A DNA stretch of 64,000 bases from NCBI RefSeq assembly GCF_017301335.1, contig NZ_CP071247.1, positions 124,001-188,000 on the forward strand. Reading direction: 5' to 3'. The stretch's first letter is position 1. Each line of letters begins with the position of its first letter. Position numbers and translations under genes: made by a program. This DNA is from Marinobacter salinisoli (GTDB taxonomy: Bacteria > Pseudomonadota > Gammaproteobacteria > Pseudomonadales > Oleiphilaceae). The notes below the pieces were generated by a model, which was given only the letters and a program-made list of their open reading frames with translations, was not told the origin of the DNA and did no database searches. This document shows positions 1 through 8,932 of the stretch, in pieces.

Positions 1-739
1 TCAACCATGGAAAAGTCTGGCGCCCCATTAACACCACTGAAAAAAACACACTGGCAACAAGACCTACCGTACTACCTCTCGCAGAAGATAATATAAGAAC
101 CCACCACCAGAGACCGCCCGCTATAAGCACACAGAGGCGCCATAGCCCCGAGCGTTTCAAAGGACCAACAAACACGGCCAAGGGTAGAACAGGAAGCGCC
201 CAGGAGGCGATATGACTCCAGTAACGGATATTGTTAAAGCCCCAAGGCAGGTAATCGATTACTCTGAATTCACCTTCCTGCATTTTGCCCGCATAGATGA
301 TTAAAGCCACATAACCATACAACAGACACCCAACAACCAAGGGGTAAAGGAAGCTCTCTGCCAGGGACTGAACATTCGTCATCCCTGCACCTCCAAGCCA
401 GGCCGCCAAGAGAATCGGAAGAATAAAAAAACCGCCAAACATAACCGGTTCAACCCAGCCATGAAGCGCTCCGCCACTCGTCCCGGAAATGCTCATTGCG
501 GCCAACAAAAGGCAGCAAAACCCCAGGGCATTTCTATAGCCATTTAACGACTGGAAATTACAAATTAGACGAGGAAGCAGAACTAGAGTGAGACCGGCTA
601 ATATGCCTACTAAGAGGAAGCGCTGAATGGCATATAAATCAAAGTCCGAAGAAAAGAACCCTCCAAACAATACCAGGACCACCACGCTGGTCGCCAAAAT
701 CCCGAATGATGCTGGGTAGATCCAGTAGTTTATCTGCAC
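1..739 (-). CDS. O-antigen ligase / Wzy-like membrane protein, partial (3' end off the window)
   Basis: I translated the minus strand by hand. The frame is open for 246 codons from a GTG at 739 to the window edge, with an in-frame stop upstream near 778. An alternative TTG lies at 763, and neither start has a clear ribosome binding site. The product is highly hydrophobic with several membrane segments. It carries a segment ending SSARGSTVG after a Trp-rich helix, which resembles the RG motif of O-antigen ligase/polymerase (Wzy_C) proteins. Such proteins transfer glycans from lipid carriers on the periplasmic face of the inner membrane. It lies just downstream of tadD on the same strand, so a role in pilin or surface glycosylation is possible but only inferred from context. 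The C-terminal part cannot be seen. Confidence 0.6.
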   Translation of the reverse strand, partial: MQINYWIYPASFGILATSVVVLVLFGGFFSSDFDLYAIQRFLLVGILAGLTLVLLPRLICNFQSLNGYRNALGFCCLLLAAMSISGTSGGALHGWVEPVMFGGFFILPILLAAWLGGAGMTNVQSLAESFLYPLVVGCLLYGYVALIIYAGKMQEGEFRVIDYLPWGFNNIRYWSHIASWALPVLPLAVFVGPLKRSGLWRLCVLIAGGLWWWVLILSSARGSTVGLVASVFFSVVLMGRQTFPWL

Positions 740-818
740 GCTAGTACCACAACAGCTAAACAAAAAATGTTTGCGTTACGCTCAACCAAATTGCCAAAGT
801 CAAAGCGAGCACTTTCGA

Positions 819-1361
819 TTAGTTGCCGTCGTCCCAACCTTGTTGTGCATAACGCAGATTATCTTGGGCGAGACCAAAATAAGTGGGAGAGCTATCTATC
901 GCTCGCTGGAGGTACCACTTTGCGACATCAGTCTGCCCCTGGAGCAAGGCAAAATAACCTATATCGTTCATCGCATCAGGGGTGTCGGCCACCCTCCTCA
1001 ATGTCCGCTCGGCCTGCTGATGCTTACCAAGGCGGGCATAAAGTAACGCCAGATTTGACCATGCCCGCTTGAACTCTGGCTTCGCACGCACAGACCGCTG
1101 GAAGTAATGCTCAGCCAATATCAGGTCACCCTCCAAATAATGCGAATACCCCATATTGTTTAGTGTTTTGGCATCATCACGATTGACAACAAGGACCAAA
1201 CTATAATGATCACGCGCCTCGCCATATCTTTCCCAGAGGTCAAAAATGATACCCAGTGCGCTGTAGCATGCCAGTGGTGAGTGCTCATCCAGAGCTAAGA
1301 ACGGACCATCCTGCTCTGCGCCCCTGATTCTAACCTTCTGATTGTCTGCATGTGGTACCAC
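819..1361 (-). CDS. tadD: TadD-like TPR protein, C-terminal part (split by frameshift)
   Basis: This frame encodes tetratricopeptide repeats (for example around TLNNMGYSHYLEGDLILAEH and AWSNLALLYARLGKHQQAE), as in the C-terminal half of Tad assembly protein TadD. A GTG at 1361 could serve as a start. However, the frame stays open upstream to about 1483 and joins the preceding tadD N-terminal frame at a G9 homopolymer. One extra base in the tract would make a single protein of about 378 residues. I therefore read this as the 3' portion of one tadD gene rather than an independent gene. TadD proteins are outer-membrane-associated lipoproteins needed for Tad pilus assembly, probably as secretin pilotins or scaffolds. 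Confidence 0.75.
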   Translation of the reverse strand: MVPHADNQKVRIRGAEQDGPFLALDEHSPLACYSALGIIFDLWERYGEARDHYSLVLVVNRDDAKTLNNMGYSHYLEGDLILAEHYFQRSVRAKPEFKRAWSNLALLYARLGKHQQAERTLRRVADTPDAMNDIGYFALLQGQTDVAKWYLQRAIDSSPTYFGLAQDNLRYAQQGWDDGN

Positions 1362-1441
1362 CGCCGGCTCAGCAGAATCTGCGTCACTGGTCTCAGCCGC
1401 ATTGTACTGTCTCAGCCCCGCACCGCCTTTTTCAAGGCGAT

Positions 1442-1954
1442 TTAAACTGGAACGATATGCAGGTGTTTTTTTTGACCCCCCCCCTCAGGGGAGTTTTTCT
1501 CGTTTGCCGGAAACAGCTTGGCAGCCAAACGTTCCTGATCCTGTTCACGAATCGCTTCGAGGTCTGAAAATGCTCTGTGGACCTGACCTTTTCGCAACCG
1601 AAGCAGAGCTTTACCCATACGTGCAGGGGTATATTCGGGCTGAAGCTCCAAAGCATCAGAGTAGGCTTGCTCGGCCTCCCGGAAGGACTCCTTTTGCTCC
1701 TGAATAAAGCCAACCCGATACAACACTTCTGCACTTTCAGGAGCCTGGGCCAGTACCTTGATGTAGTGTTTCAGTGCCAGGTTGTAATTTCCTGTCTCAT
1801 AAGCCGTGTCGGCCCGCAAGCGCAGTTGTTCGGTATCTTCTGGCTCACTGAGATTGCCAACCGTTTTCCCTGTGCTCGCGCAGCCCGCCAATAAAAGCTG
1901 AGCAGACATCACCGCGACCGCAACACTCCGAAAAATTTGCGCCTTGAACTTCAT
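1442..1954 (-). CDS. tadD: TadD-like lipoprotein, N-terminal part (split by frameshift)
   Basis: The product begins with a lipoprotein signal peptide (LLLAGCAS lipobox, Cys about residue 25). TPR repeats follow (for example AEVLYRVGFIQEQKESFREA), matching the start of TadD, the Tad pilus assembly lipoprotein. After residue about 158 the frame enters a run of G then A and ends 12 codons later with a non-TPR tail (HLHIVPV). The TPR pattern resumes in another frame downstream. The gene is last of the recognisable tad genes and lies 41 bases after tadC. It may be a real frameshift, a phase-variable locus or a sequencing error in the homopolymer. As written, the product would keep its lipid anchor and first repeats but lose about half the protein. 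Confidence 0.8.
   Translation of the reverse strand: MKFKAQIFRSVAVAVMSAQLLLAGCASTGKTVGNLSEPEDTEQLRLRADTAYETGNYNLALKHYIKVLAQAPESAEVLYRVGFIQEQKESFREAEQAYSDALELQPEYTPARMGKALLRLRKGQVHRAFSDLEAIREQDQERLAAKLFPANEKNSPEGGGQKKHLHIVPV
1466..1484 (-). repeat. Homopolymer block G9-A8 in tadD (candidate slippage site)
   Basis: On the coding (minus) strand this block reads nine G, TC, then eight A. With nine G the upstream tadD frame runs to a stop at 1442. With ten G, or nine A, the frame continues as GGG TCA AAA AAA ACA and joins the downstream TPR frame without a stop. Long G tracts inside surface-structure genes are typical of slipped-strand phase variation. A run of eight A can also cause transcriptional slippage. 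The tract is equally a common place for assembly errors. Confidence 0.8.
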
Positions 1955-1995
1955 TGGCCTGAACTCCTACGACTTTTTGTTTGATAAAGAGCAGC

Positions 1996-2964
1996 TTAGA
2001 ACGCCTTATCCCACACTTGCGCGACCTTCAGGATTGAGGGCCCGACCGCAACAATGAAAAATGATGGCCAGATACAGAAAATGGTGGGGAAAATCATTTT
2101 TACGCCCAGTTTTGCAGCCTTCTCCTCTGCCGCCTGCTGGCGCTTATCCCTGAGCTCTTCCGCGTAGATTTTTAGTGTCTCCGCGATTCCCGTACCCAAG
2201 CGAATACTCTGGGTAATGGCTCCGTTCAAGCCGCGGATGTCCTCCAGCCCTGTGCGTTCGGAAAATTCCGCCAGAGACCTTTCGACACTAATACCTCCAC
2301 GAACCTTTTTGCAGACCAGGTCAAGCTCATGGGCAAGTTCGAAATGACTCAGCTTTATTTCACTGGCCACCCGCTGCAACGCTCCCATCAGCGTCAATCC
2401 GGACTCACAGCAAACCACAAGGAGATCCAGCGCGTCAGGAAACCCTCTGCGCATCAGGCTCTTTCGATTCGAAGCAATTCGATCAAGAACCAAGCTTGGA
2501 AGCAGAAAGGCAATACCGAGGAACCCAGCAACAGCATACATCGTGACGGCTTTTGACAGGTCAGGAAACGCCCGCAAAAAGACGTACACAGCCATCAGGC
2601 TGAACAACGTTAAAACGATTCTCACCCCGTTGTAGATGGCCAGCGCCGAATCATTATGGAAGCCAGCCTGGATCAGGGTACGCTTGACCTCATCACCACC
2701 GATCGAAAACGACCCGAGAAACGTTTTCTTGTGATTAAACGTGAGGCTGCCCTCAAGCCGTCCCTTCAGCTCTTGCTGGTATGACTCACCCTGACTCACC
2801 AGAGCGCCAACCCGCTTACTTCGCGAAGAATAAACACCCGAGACAAAATATTGAACCGCAATGGCAAGACTGAGCCCGGCAACACCCGCGATCAGATAAA
2901 TGCCGAACGCAGAATAGGTTTCGTTCTGAGTAAAGTCATTGATTAAGCCAACTAGAAAATCCAT
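1996..2964 (-). CDS. tadC: Tad pilus inner-membrane platform protein TadC
   Basis: This 322-residue protein has a type II secretion F domain in its C-terminal half (around residues 165-300). It has hydrophobic segments near residues 20-40 and 110-155, and a C-terminal one around FPTIFCIWPSFFIVAVG. The length and the DALDLLVVCCESGLTLMGAL motif match TadC/GspF-like platform proteins. TadC pairs with TadB in the inner membrane beneath the secretin and couples the TadA ATPase to Flp pilin polymerisation. It starts three bases after the tadB stop, which indicates translational coupling. Together with tadB and tadA it forms the core motor of the locus. Confidence 0.93.
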   Translation of the reverse strand: MDFLVGLINDFTQNETYSAFGIYLIAGVAGLSLAIAVQYFVSGVYSSRSKRVGALVSQGESYQQELKGRLEGSLTFNHKKTFLGSFSIGGDEVKRTLIQAGFHNDSALAIYNGVRIVLTLFSLMAVYVFLRAFPDLSKAVTMYAVAGFLGIAFLLPSLVLDRIASNRKSLMRRGFPDALDLLVVCCESGLTLMGALQRVASEIKLSHFELAHELDLVCKKVRGGISVERSLAEFSERTGLEDIRGLNGAITQSIRLGTGIAETLKIYAEELRDKRQQAAEEKAAKLGVKMIFPTIFCIWPSFFIVAVGPSILKVAQVWDKAF

Positions 2965-2967
2965 AGG

Positions 2968-3942
2968 TCATACATCCAAGCGAATCAATCTACCCAGCCA
3001 GAACACACCGGCCGCCATTCCCAGAAACCCGTAAAGCAAAAGCTCTCTTCCCTGCTCCGTGCCGGTGAGTTCCTGCGCATAGTCAGGGCTGGTCAAGTAA
3101 AGAAATGCAAACAGTGCGATGGGCATCAGAACCAGAACCCAGGCGGACATCCGCCCCTCTGCTGAGAGGGTTTTGACTTTCCGCTTGAAGGCAAACCGCT
3201 GGCGAATGATTTTAGACAGGTTTTTAACATTCTCAGCCAGATTTCCGCCGGTCTCCTTTTGAACGATCACCGCGCTGCTGAAGGCCATTGCGGATACTGT
3301 CGGCACTCGCTCAACAAAAAACAGCAAAGCGGCCTTGACGCTTTTCCGGTAATTTATATCATTGAAAATCTTATAGAACTCTTCAGCAATAGGCCCCTCA
3401 AGTTCCTCATAAGTCATTTTTATCGCATCTGGAAAGGCATGACCTGCCTGCAGACTTCGCCCGATAATTCCGAGTGCCTCGGGAAACTGTTCTTCAATTT
3501 TGTCTATGCGCTTGGCAAAGCGCTTGTTAAGGCTGGTGTAAAAGGCAGCGGGAATTACAACGAACGCAATCGCGGCAAGCCCAATCGAGTTCTTCCAGAC
3601 AAAAACACCCGCAGCCGCGAAAGCTGCCAACAGTAGGGCCTTGGCAATGTATCGATAGCCCAAATCGTCCGAGCCGGACTGTTCCAGGCGCAGGGTGATA
3701 TTTGCGATAAAGGGGAGCGCTTCCAGCTGACGTCCCCAGGTACTGGCCTTTTCCAGCCTATTCTTTCGAAATACCGATATTTCTGCCTCTTTTCCGCCAC
3801 GCTCCTCGCGAATGGCCTCAAGGCGCTCTTTGATGTATCGAGTGTCACCACGCTGGGGACGATAAACCGGCAGCATCAGTGCCTGTGACAGCAGAATGAC
3901 GGCCACGAACACACTAAGCAGAATCATCAAATCCACAGACAT
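2968..3942 (-). CDS. tadB: Tad pilus inner-membrane platform protein TadB
   Basis: This 324-residue protein starts with a membrane segment, followed by a basic cytoplasmic stretch (RYIKERLEAIREERGGKE). Two membrane segments near residues 105-140 precede the type II secretion F domain (EEQFPEALGIIGRSLQAGHA, about 150-280) and C-terminal hydrophobic helices. This is the TadB half of the TadB/TadC platform. It lies 14 bases downstream of the tadA ATPase gene and just upstream of tadC, the usual order in Tad loci. Identity is firm from the family pattern and context. Confidence 0.93.
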   Translation of the reverse strand: MSVDLMILLSVFVAVILLSQALMLPVYRPQRGDTRYIKERLEAIREERGGKEAEISVFRKNRLEKASTWGRQLEALPFIANITLRLEQSGSDDLGYRYIAKALLLAAFAAAGVFVWKNSIGLAAIAFVVIPAAFYTSLNKRFAKRIDKIEEQFPEALGIIGRSLQAGHAFPDAIKMTYEELEGPIAEEFYKIFNDINYRKSVKAALLFFVERVPTVSAMAFSSAVIVQKETGGNLAENVKNLSKIIRQRFAFKRKVKTLSAEGRMSAWVLVLMPIALFAFLYLTSPDYAQELTGTEQGRELLLYGFLGMAAGVFWLGRLIRLDV

Positions 3943-3956
3943 TTTGTGGGCCTCCC

Positions 3957-5282
3957 TTAAAAGCCGAAGTCCATTTTCGACTCGAACATACCAATGGGGA
4001 TTTCGACACCACAGCTCGAAAGCTTTTCATGAAAATGCGGAATCACACCAGTGGCGCCATACTCCCCCAACACATTGCCCTGCTCATCCCTGCCCTTTCT
4101 CTTAAAAGCGAAGATTTCCGAAAGCGTAATAACCTCTCCCTCCATGCCACATATTTCTGAAATGCTGACAACGCGCCTTCGACCGTCTTCGTGCCGCTGC
4201 AGCTGGACCACCAGGTCAATCGCCGAAGCAATTTGAGTACGAATATTTTTCACCGGGATATCCATACCCGTCATACACACCATATTCTCAAGTCGGCTGA
4301 GTGCATCGCGGGGGGTGTTGGCATGCAACGTGGTAAGGGAACCTTCATGACCGGTATTCATGGCGGTGAGCATGTCGAGCGCTTCCGCACCCCGAACTTC
4401 CCCAACAACCACCCGGTTCGGGCGCATCCGCAAACAGTTTTTTACCAGATCCCTGGCATTGATTTCCCCTCTACCTTCAATATTCGGTGGACGGGTTTCA
4501 AGGCGAACCACATGGGGCTGCTGAAGCTGCAATTCGGCAGAGTCTTCTACCGTAATTATTCGCTCATCAGAGGGAATGTAGCCAGACAGGATATTAAGAA
4601 GCGTGGTCTTCCCGCTGCCGGTGCCACCGGAAACCAGAACATTCAACTTCCCAACCACAGCCGCATGAAGTAACTGGCCCATCGCATCAGACATGGAGCC
4701 TCTTTCAATCAATTGCTCCGCTTTCAGTTTGTCTACGGTAAACCGGCGAATGGATAGCGCAGGCCCGTCTAAGGCCAGAGGACCAATAATTGCGTTGACC
4801 CGGGACCCATCCTTCAAGCGGGCATCCACCATGGGGCTGGATTCATCGACACGCCGCCCGACGCTGGACACGATTTTGTCGATAATGCCGAGTAAATGCT
4901 GATTATCATTGAACCGGAGCGGGAGCCGCTGAAGTCGGCCAAATCGCTCGACGTACACATTGTCGAAGCCGTTGACCAGAATATCTGAAATGCTATCGTC
5001 CGCCAGCAAAGCCTCCAGAGGGCCAAGCCCAAGCAACTCGTCATTGATTTGCTTGATGATTTTCTCACGGGCAACACGATTAACCGGACGGGGATCGGCA
5101 TCCAGTAACTGGTGACATGTCTTGGTGATCTGGTCCCTGGCACTGGACTCTTCCACATCGGATAATCGGGAAACATCCAACAAAGGCATGAGTTTTTCGA
5201 ATAATTCGAGCTTGACCGCCTGCTCCTGATCGGTAAGCACGTGTCTTGCATAGTCACTACCGGCATTTTCCATTGTTCCCAT
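3957..5282 (-). CDS. tadA: Tad pilus assembly ATPase TadA/CpaF
   Basis: This 441-residue secretion ATPase of the CpaF/VirB11 family has a Walker A motif ([12 protein letters not shown]) near residue 225. It also has an Asp box region ([10 protein letters not shown]) and the downstream segment [19 protein letters not shown]. The N-terminal domain contains [18 protein letters not shown], characteristic of CpaF. It powers Flp pilus extension, and perhaps retraction, at the inner membrane through TadB/TadC. The ATG at 5282 is preceded by a strong AGGAGGG box, so this start is preferred over the ATG three codons later. It lies between tadZ and tadB. Confidence 0.95.
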   Translation of the reverse strand: MGTMENAGSDYARHVLTDQEQAVKLELFEKLMPLLDVSRLSDVEESSARDQITKTCHQLLDADPRPVNRVAREKIIKQINDELLGLGPLEALLADDSISDILVNGFDNVYVERFGRLQRLPLRFNDNQHLLGIIDKIVSSVGRRVDESSPMVDARLKDGSRVNAIIGPLALDGPALSIRRFTVDKLKAEQLIERGSMSDAMGQLLHAAVVGKLNVLVSGGTGSGKTTLLNILSGYIPSDERIITVEDSAELQLQQPHVVRLETRPPNIEGRGEINARDLVKNCLRMRPNRVVVGEVRGAEALDMLTAMNTGHEGSLTTLHANTPRDALSRLENMVCMTGMDIPVKNIRTQIASAIDLVVQLQRHEDGRRRVVSISEICGMEGEVITLSEIFAFKRKGRDEQGNVLGEYGATGVIPHFHEKLSSCGVEIPIGMFESKMDFGF

Positions 5283-5353
5283 CAGACTCCCTCCTGCAAA
5301 TACTTCCCTGTCCCGTTTTCCAACTCAGATCGCGCGTTAAGTAACGGAAAGGC

Positions 5354-6601
5354 TCAACCGAACCACCGACGCCAAAAAGATTTTTGGGGCTGCTGGTCTT
5401 TCCCGAACTGTGCCTGCTGGGCGATTTCCTTAATTTGCTTGGTAATCCGCTTGTTGGGGGCAATCACAGACAGGGTTTTCCCTTGCTCCATAGCCAGACT
5501 GGCCAGTTTGTAGTCATTCCGTACCGTTACGATCTGATCCGTCCCGAGCGCCTTCTCGATCTCCTCCAACTTCAGACTGTTGGGATTCTTGAGGTATCGG
5601 TTCACGACGACCTGCATTCGCTCTTTCGGAATGTCCAGCTCACGCACTGCGTAGCGAATCAGATTGGCAGCGTCTCGCAGACAAACCACGTTGTCCTGCA
5701 CGACGATGAAAATATTATCCGCCTGCTGCAGGACAGGTAGTGACCAGTGCTCTGCCCCGCGGGAGAGATCAAAGACAACGGACTCAAAGGAAGTACGCAA
5801 TTTGAAAAGTAAGGTTGGAAGCTGAGAGAAGTCGAAATGATTCGGCCGCAGCATCCCAAACGGCGCTGCTGGCAGGAGCGTAATACCGGAAAACTTGCTC
5901 ATCAGCCCTTTGATTGCCGAATCATCCAGTGAGGAGGCCTCGCGTAGGGCATCCTGAAAATGATACTCGGGAGTTCCTTTAAGCATTGCTGACTGACTGG
6001 CATTCAGGTGGTCGCCGTCTGCCAGCGCCGCCTTACCACCGGTCATCAGGGATAACTGGTCTGCCAGCGACATGCTTAAAAAGCTCGCCCCCGAGCCGCC
6101 CTTGGCATTAATGACCACATTCAGCGGCGCCAGCTTCACTTCCGTCACGAGATGGTCAGCAATGCTGTAAATGGCCTGAATCAGGTCATCCAGATCTTCC
6201 GGCTTGCCTGATACGAAATCGATTACGCCCGCTCGCAACGCGCTTCGGGTGAGCTCCGGTGTGACATTATTGCCGATCACAATACAGTTCTTTACCTGTG
6301 GTGCCAGCTCTTGCACAAGGTGCAAGGCATGAGCCGAATCGTCAGGCATATGCAGAAGAACTGTCTGATGATCTTGAAGCTGTGCCGGATTCAGGTGTTT
6401 AAATCCAGCATGGGTCACGGTGAGGTTTGGAATCGACTCAAGCTCTCCGGCCTTCTCCCGCGCTGCTTCCGGCTGTATTGCAATAACAAGGACAGAAACG
6501 GGGAGTGCCAGAGGAACCCGGGTTTTGATTTCACTAGTTGCCTGACTTTGCAGAGGCTGTACGATCAGGTCATTCACTGTTCTCTCCTTGTAACTGCTCA
6601 T
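5354..6601 (-). CDS. tadZ: Tad pilus localisation protein TadZ/CpaE
   Basis: This 415-residue protein has an N-terminal receiver-like domain (about 30-145), then a MinD/ParA-type ATPase domain and a final Trp-rich tail (FWRRWFG). The nucleotide-binding loop reads KGGSGASF. The first lysine is present, but the usual Walker A lysine before Ser/Thr is replaced by alanine. Atypical loops are known in TadZ/CpaE proteins, which place the pilus machine at the pole or at discrete sites. The receiver-like domain is probably not a phospho-acceptor, judging from the lack of a clear acidic pocket. The ATG overlaps the stop of the upstream pseudopilin gene (ATGA), so the two are translationally coupled. 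Confidence 0.9.
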   Translation of the reverse strand: MSSYKERTVNDLIVQPLQSQATSEIKTRVPLALPVSVLVIAIQPEAAREKAGELESIPNLTVTHAGFKHLNPAQLQDHQTVLLHMPDDSAHALHLVQELAPQVKNCIVIGNNVTPELTRSALRAGVIDFVSGKPEDLDDLIQAIYSIADHLVTEVKLAPLNVVINAKGGSGASFLSMSLADQLSLMTGGKAALADGDHLNASQSAMLKGTPEYHFQDALREASSLDDSAIKGLMSKFSGITLLPAAPFGMLRPNHFDFSQLPTLLFKLRTSFESVVFDLSRGAEHWSLPVLQQADNIFIVVQDNVVCLRDAANLIRYAVRELDIPKERMQVVVNRYLKNPNSLKLEEIEKALGTDQIVTVRNDYKLASLAMEQGKTLSVIAPNKRITKQIKEIAQQAQFGKDQQPQKSFWRRWFG

Positions 6602-7077
6602 TCACACACCGTTGTGCCAAATCGGGTCGCACCGAGGCTCTCTCTTGGCAGTGTTGTGGTAAAACTTGGAGCATTCAGGTTGATAAAAAAACCCGGAATA
6701 ATCAGTTGATGCTGGTAGTTCTCAACACTCGCAGAGACAAGATCAATCTGCATTGCCGTGTTCGCAACTGCCCCATTCTCTGCAAGGTAGCGTATATTCA
6801 GGTTGTTCAGGGTGAGGTCAGTCACGAGCTCATCCATGCCATCAAGTGCAAGTGTTTTCAGACCATCAGGCGCCTCGGGCACAGCTTCCAGATCAGGCAG
6901 ACAGACCACCGCCAAACGCGCCGCTCGCCGGGAAATTTCTTCCAGAGTGTTATAGGTAAACATTAAGCGCCCCGTCTCAAATGCTGCGAAGATCATCAAA
7001 AAAACGACCGACGCCACGATCGCAAACTCGACCGCGTACACTCCGCACTGCTTTTTGAGGGCCTTGTTTTTTTTCAT
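6598..7077 (-). CDS. tadF: TadE/TadF-like minor pseudopilin
   Basis: The product (about 159 residues) has a short basic N-terminus and then a single hydrophobic helix beginning GVYAVEFAIVASVVFLMIF. The Glu sits five residues into the mature region, as in TadE-like pseudopilins processed by TadV. The preferred start is the ATG at 7077, which overlaps the stop of the preceding tadE gene. An earlier start at 7113 would lie inside that gene. TadE and TadF are minor pilins required for Flp fibre assembly. Choosing tadF rather than a second tadE is based on order only. Confidence 0.82.
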   Translation of the reverse strand: MKKNKALKKQCGVYAVEFAIVASVVFLMIFAAFETGRLMFTYNTLEEISRRAARLAVVCLPDLEAVPEAPDGLKTLALDGMDELVTDLTLNNLNIRYLAENGAVANTAMQIDLVSASVENYQHQLIIPGFFINLNAPSFTTTLPRESLGATRFGTTVCE

Positions 7078-7550
7078 AGCACCCTCATGGCGATGTTGAC
7101 ATCCATATTCCATGACAAGGATATCGGGTTACCGTAGAAGGCCGGTATTGAATTTCCGAAGATAGGCGTCCAATCATAATTGACCTGCACGGTAACTTGC
7201 TCTGAGACTGGATCCACGCCAATTTGAACATCGTTCTCATTCAGTCCAGGTAAAATTGACTCGGCACCATCAGCTGGCTGGGCAGTCGAACCATAAACAA
7301 TCAATCGAGTGGCGGCAGATCGAACCGCATCGGTCACAACCACATCCCCAAGACTGCCCGGTCGCGCCACATTAATGAGGTATCGAGACGCGTTACGTGC
7401 GGCACCGTACAACTCATGATACTGATAGAACGCCCGCCCCAACTCCGCAAAGGCAAAGAACAGCAAGAACAGCAACGGCAAAACCAGAGTCGCTTCGATC
7501 GCGGCCAAACCACGTTGACGCCTCATGGAATGTTGAATAGTCGCCGTCAT
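7074..7550 (-). CDS. tadE: TadE-like minor pseudopilin
   Basis: The 158-residue product has the TadE signature RGLAAIEATLVLPLLFLLFF: a basic N-terminus, cleavage before or near the Ala/Leu-rich helix, and Glu at about +5. A periplasmic domain follows. It overlaps tadG upstream (start within the tadG stop) and the next pseudopilin downstream, so the three are probably co-translated. TadE pseudopilins are processed by the TadV peptidase and are needed for pilus biogenesis. Residues LGRAFYQYHELYGAARNASRY are typical of the TadE domain. Confidence 0.9.
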   Translation of the reverse strand: MTATIQHSMRRQRGLAAIEATLVLPLLFLLFFAFAELGRAFYQYHELYGAARNASRYLINVARPGSLGDVVVTDAVRSAATRLIVYGSTAQPADGAESILPGLNENDVQIGVDPVSEQVTVQVNYDWTPIFGNSIPAFYGNPISLSWNMDVNIAMRVL

Positions 7551-8878
7551 GAGTCATTACTTCCCGGGTCACGATACAAAACGATCGTATAGGGCCCATT
7601 CTGATCAACCGCATCAACGACTGCCGGGCCAGTGCCACTGCAATCCTCAATAAACTCTCCAATCACAAAAGCTTCATTTCCTTTCTGGATGACCTCCTGC
7701 ATCAGGAAAAAACAGGCCATACCTTCGAACGCAAGGTTGTTCTGTCCGTTAGCTTCGCCATCACACTGCCCAACCAGTATCGTAAATTCCCGCCGAGCAC
7801 TATTTCCGTCCTCCCTCCACGATTGCGCCGGATTATGGGGACAGGAATATCCCTCTCCACTTAGACTACTCGAATAGGCATCTGCGTAATCCGCATAGCG
7901 GTACAGGGAAGGAGAATTGGTGTTATCAACGAGCGCACCACTCTCCTCGTAGACCACTTGTCCATCGACAACATCAAGCGGTGCGCCCACACACACATCT
8001 TTGTCCGGTGGATGATCCGTCGGATTAACGGTGCCATTGGCATAGCGACCCAGACGGGTATTCATACCCGTTGCAACGGGGCCCACAGTATTTCCCGGCT
8101 CGGTTTCAATATCTTCGTTGACCGTTCCCGGTCCGAAACAGGTTTCCGCCCCTACTGCCGCGCCCGCCATGGCATTTCGGATATCCGCCCCGCCAGTTAA
8201 GCCCGGAAGCCTGGCCAGCTGAAAATTCCCATCCCCGATTGCACTATCTGTGTTGCTGCTGATCTTCATCTGCATAATGGTGTTATTGGGATATCCGGAA
8301 GGGGTACTGGGGTCCCCTCCCTGGCACACCACCATCGGCAAAAGGTTATTGGAGCAGCTGAGCAGGGGCGTACTGGGACCGGCCACTGCGGAAGCGCGAA
8401 CGGGAAGCTCATTAAAACCCGCAATACCTGCGAGAAAGGCAGGTTGCCCAATATTTCGCAAACGCACCCGGACATAGTCAGCCGCCAGGTCGCCGGTTGA
8501 AATGAAAGGGTCTGGCTGGAGGGAAAACTCCACCGTGAGTTGATCAGTAACATCGGGCCCATCAAACGTCGCCCCAGCCAGATCAATCTCATCTCTTAAC
8601 GCCTCGTAGTCGTCGGAGGCGAGTACGTTAGTCAACATCGTCACGACTTCCCGACGTACCGCAGCGTGATCGGCTCCCAGGTCACGCTCCTTCGCCGCAT
8701 GGAGCGCCGTCGCATCAACGGCATTCTGTAGCCGAGCCTTGTTAAGAAATAAATACCCACCGTCCAGCGTCAGCGCACCTACAGCTAAAATCGCCGCCAG
8801 AGAAACCGTCACCAGAATAGCAACGGCACCACGCTGTCTTTTGGTGTCAGGATAACGATGGCATTGTTCGACGATCAT
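7547..8878 (-). CDS. tadG: Tad pilus assembly protein TadG
   Basis: This 443-residue protein has an N-terminal TadG/Tad domain: QRGAVAILVTVSLAAILAVG followed by LDGGYLFLNKARLQNAVDA. The rest is extracytoplasmic and has roughly nine cysteines (for example LLSCSNN, ETCFGPG, DKDVCVG, YSCPHNP, DCSGTG), which could form disulfides. I do not see a von Willebrand A MIDAS motif. TadG proteins anchor in the inner membrane and reach into the periplasm, where they are thought to stabilise the pilus. It overlaps tadE by four bases. Confidence 0.85.
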   Translation of the reverse strand: MIVEQCHRYPDTKRQRGAVAILVTVSLAAILAVGALTLDGGYLFLNKARLQNAVDATALHAAKERDLGADHAAVRREVVTMLTNVLASDDYEALRDEIDLAGATFDGPDVTDQLTVEFSLQPDPFISTGDLAADYVRVRLRNIGQPAFLAGIAGFNELPVRASAVAGPSTPLLSCSNNLLPMVVCQGGDPSTPSGYPNNTIMQMKISSNTDSAIGDGNFQLARLPGLTGGADIRNAMAGAAVGAETCFGPGTVNEDIETEPGNTVGPVATGMNTRLGRYANGTVNPTDHPPDKDVCVGAPLDVVDGQVVYEESGALVDNTNSPSLYRYADYADAYSSSLSGEGYSCPHNPAQSWREDGNSARREFTILVGQCDGEANGQNNLAFEGMACFFLMQEVIQKGNEAFVIGEFIEDCSGTGPAVVDAVDQNGPYTIVLYRDPGSNDS

Positions 8879-8932
8879 CCTTTCTCCCTTTCCCTGGAGT
8901 AGAGACCCTAATACGGCGTGATCGGACGCTTT

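Noticed and set aside
1342-1707. Plus-strand frames across the tadD break
   Set aside because: They are antisense to a clear TPR/lipoprotein coding pattern and have no recognisable features.
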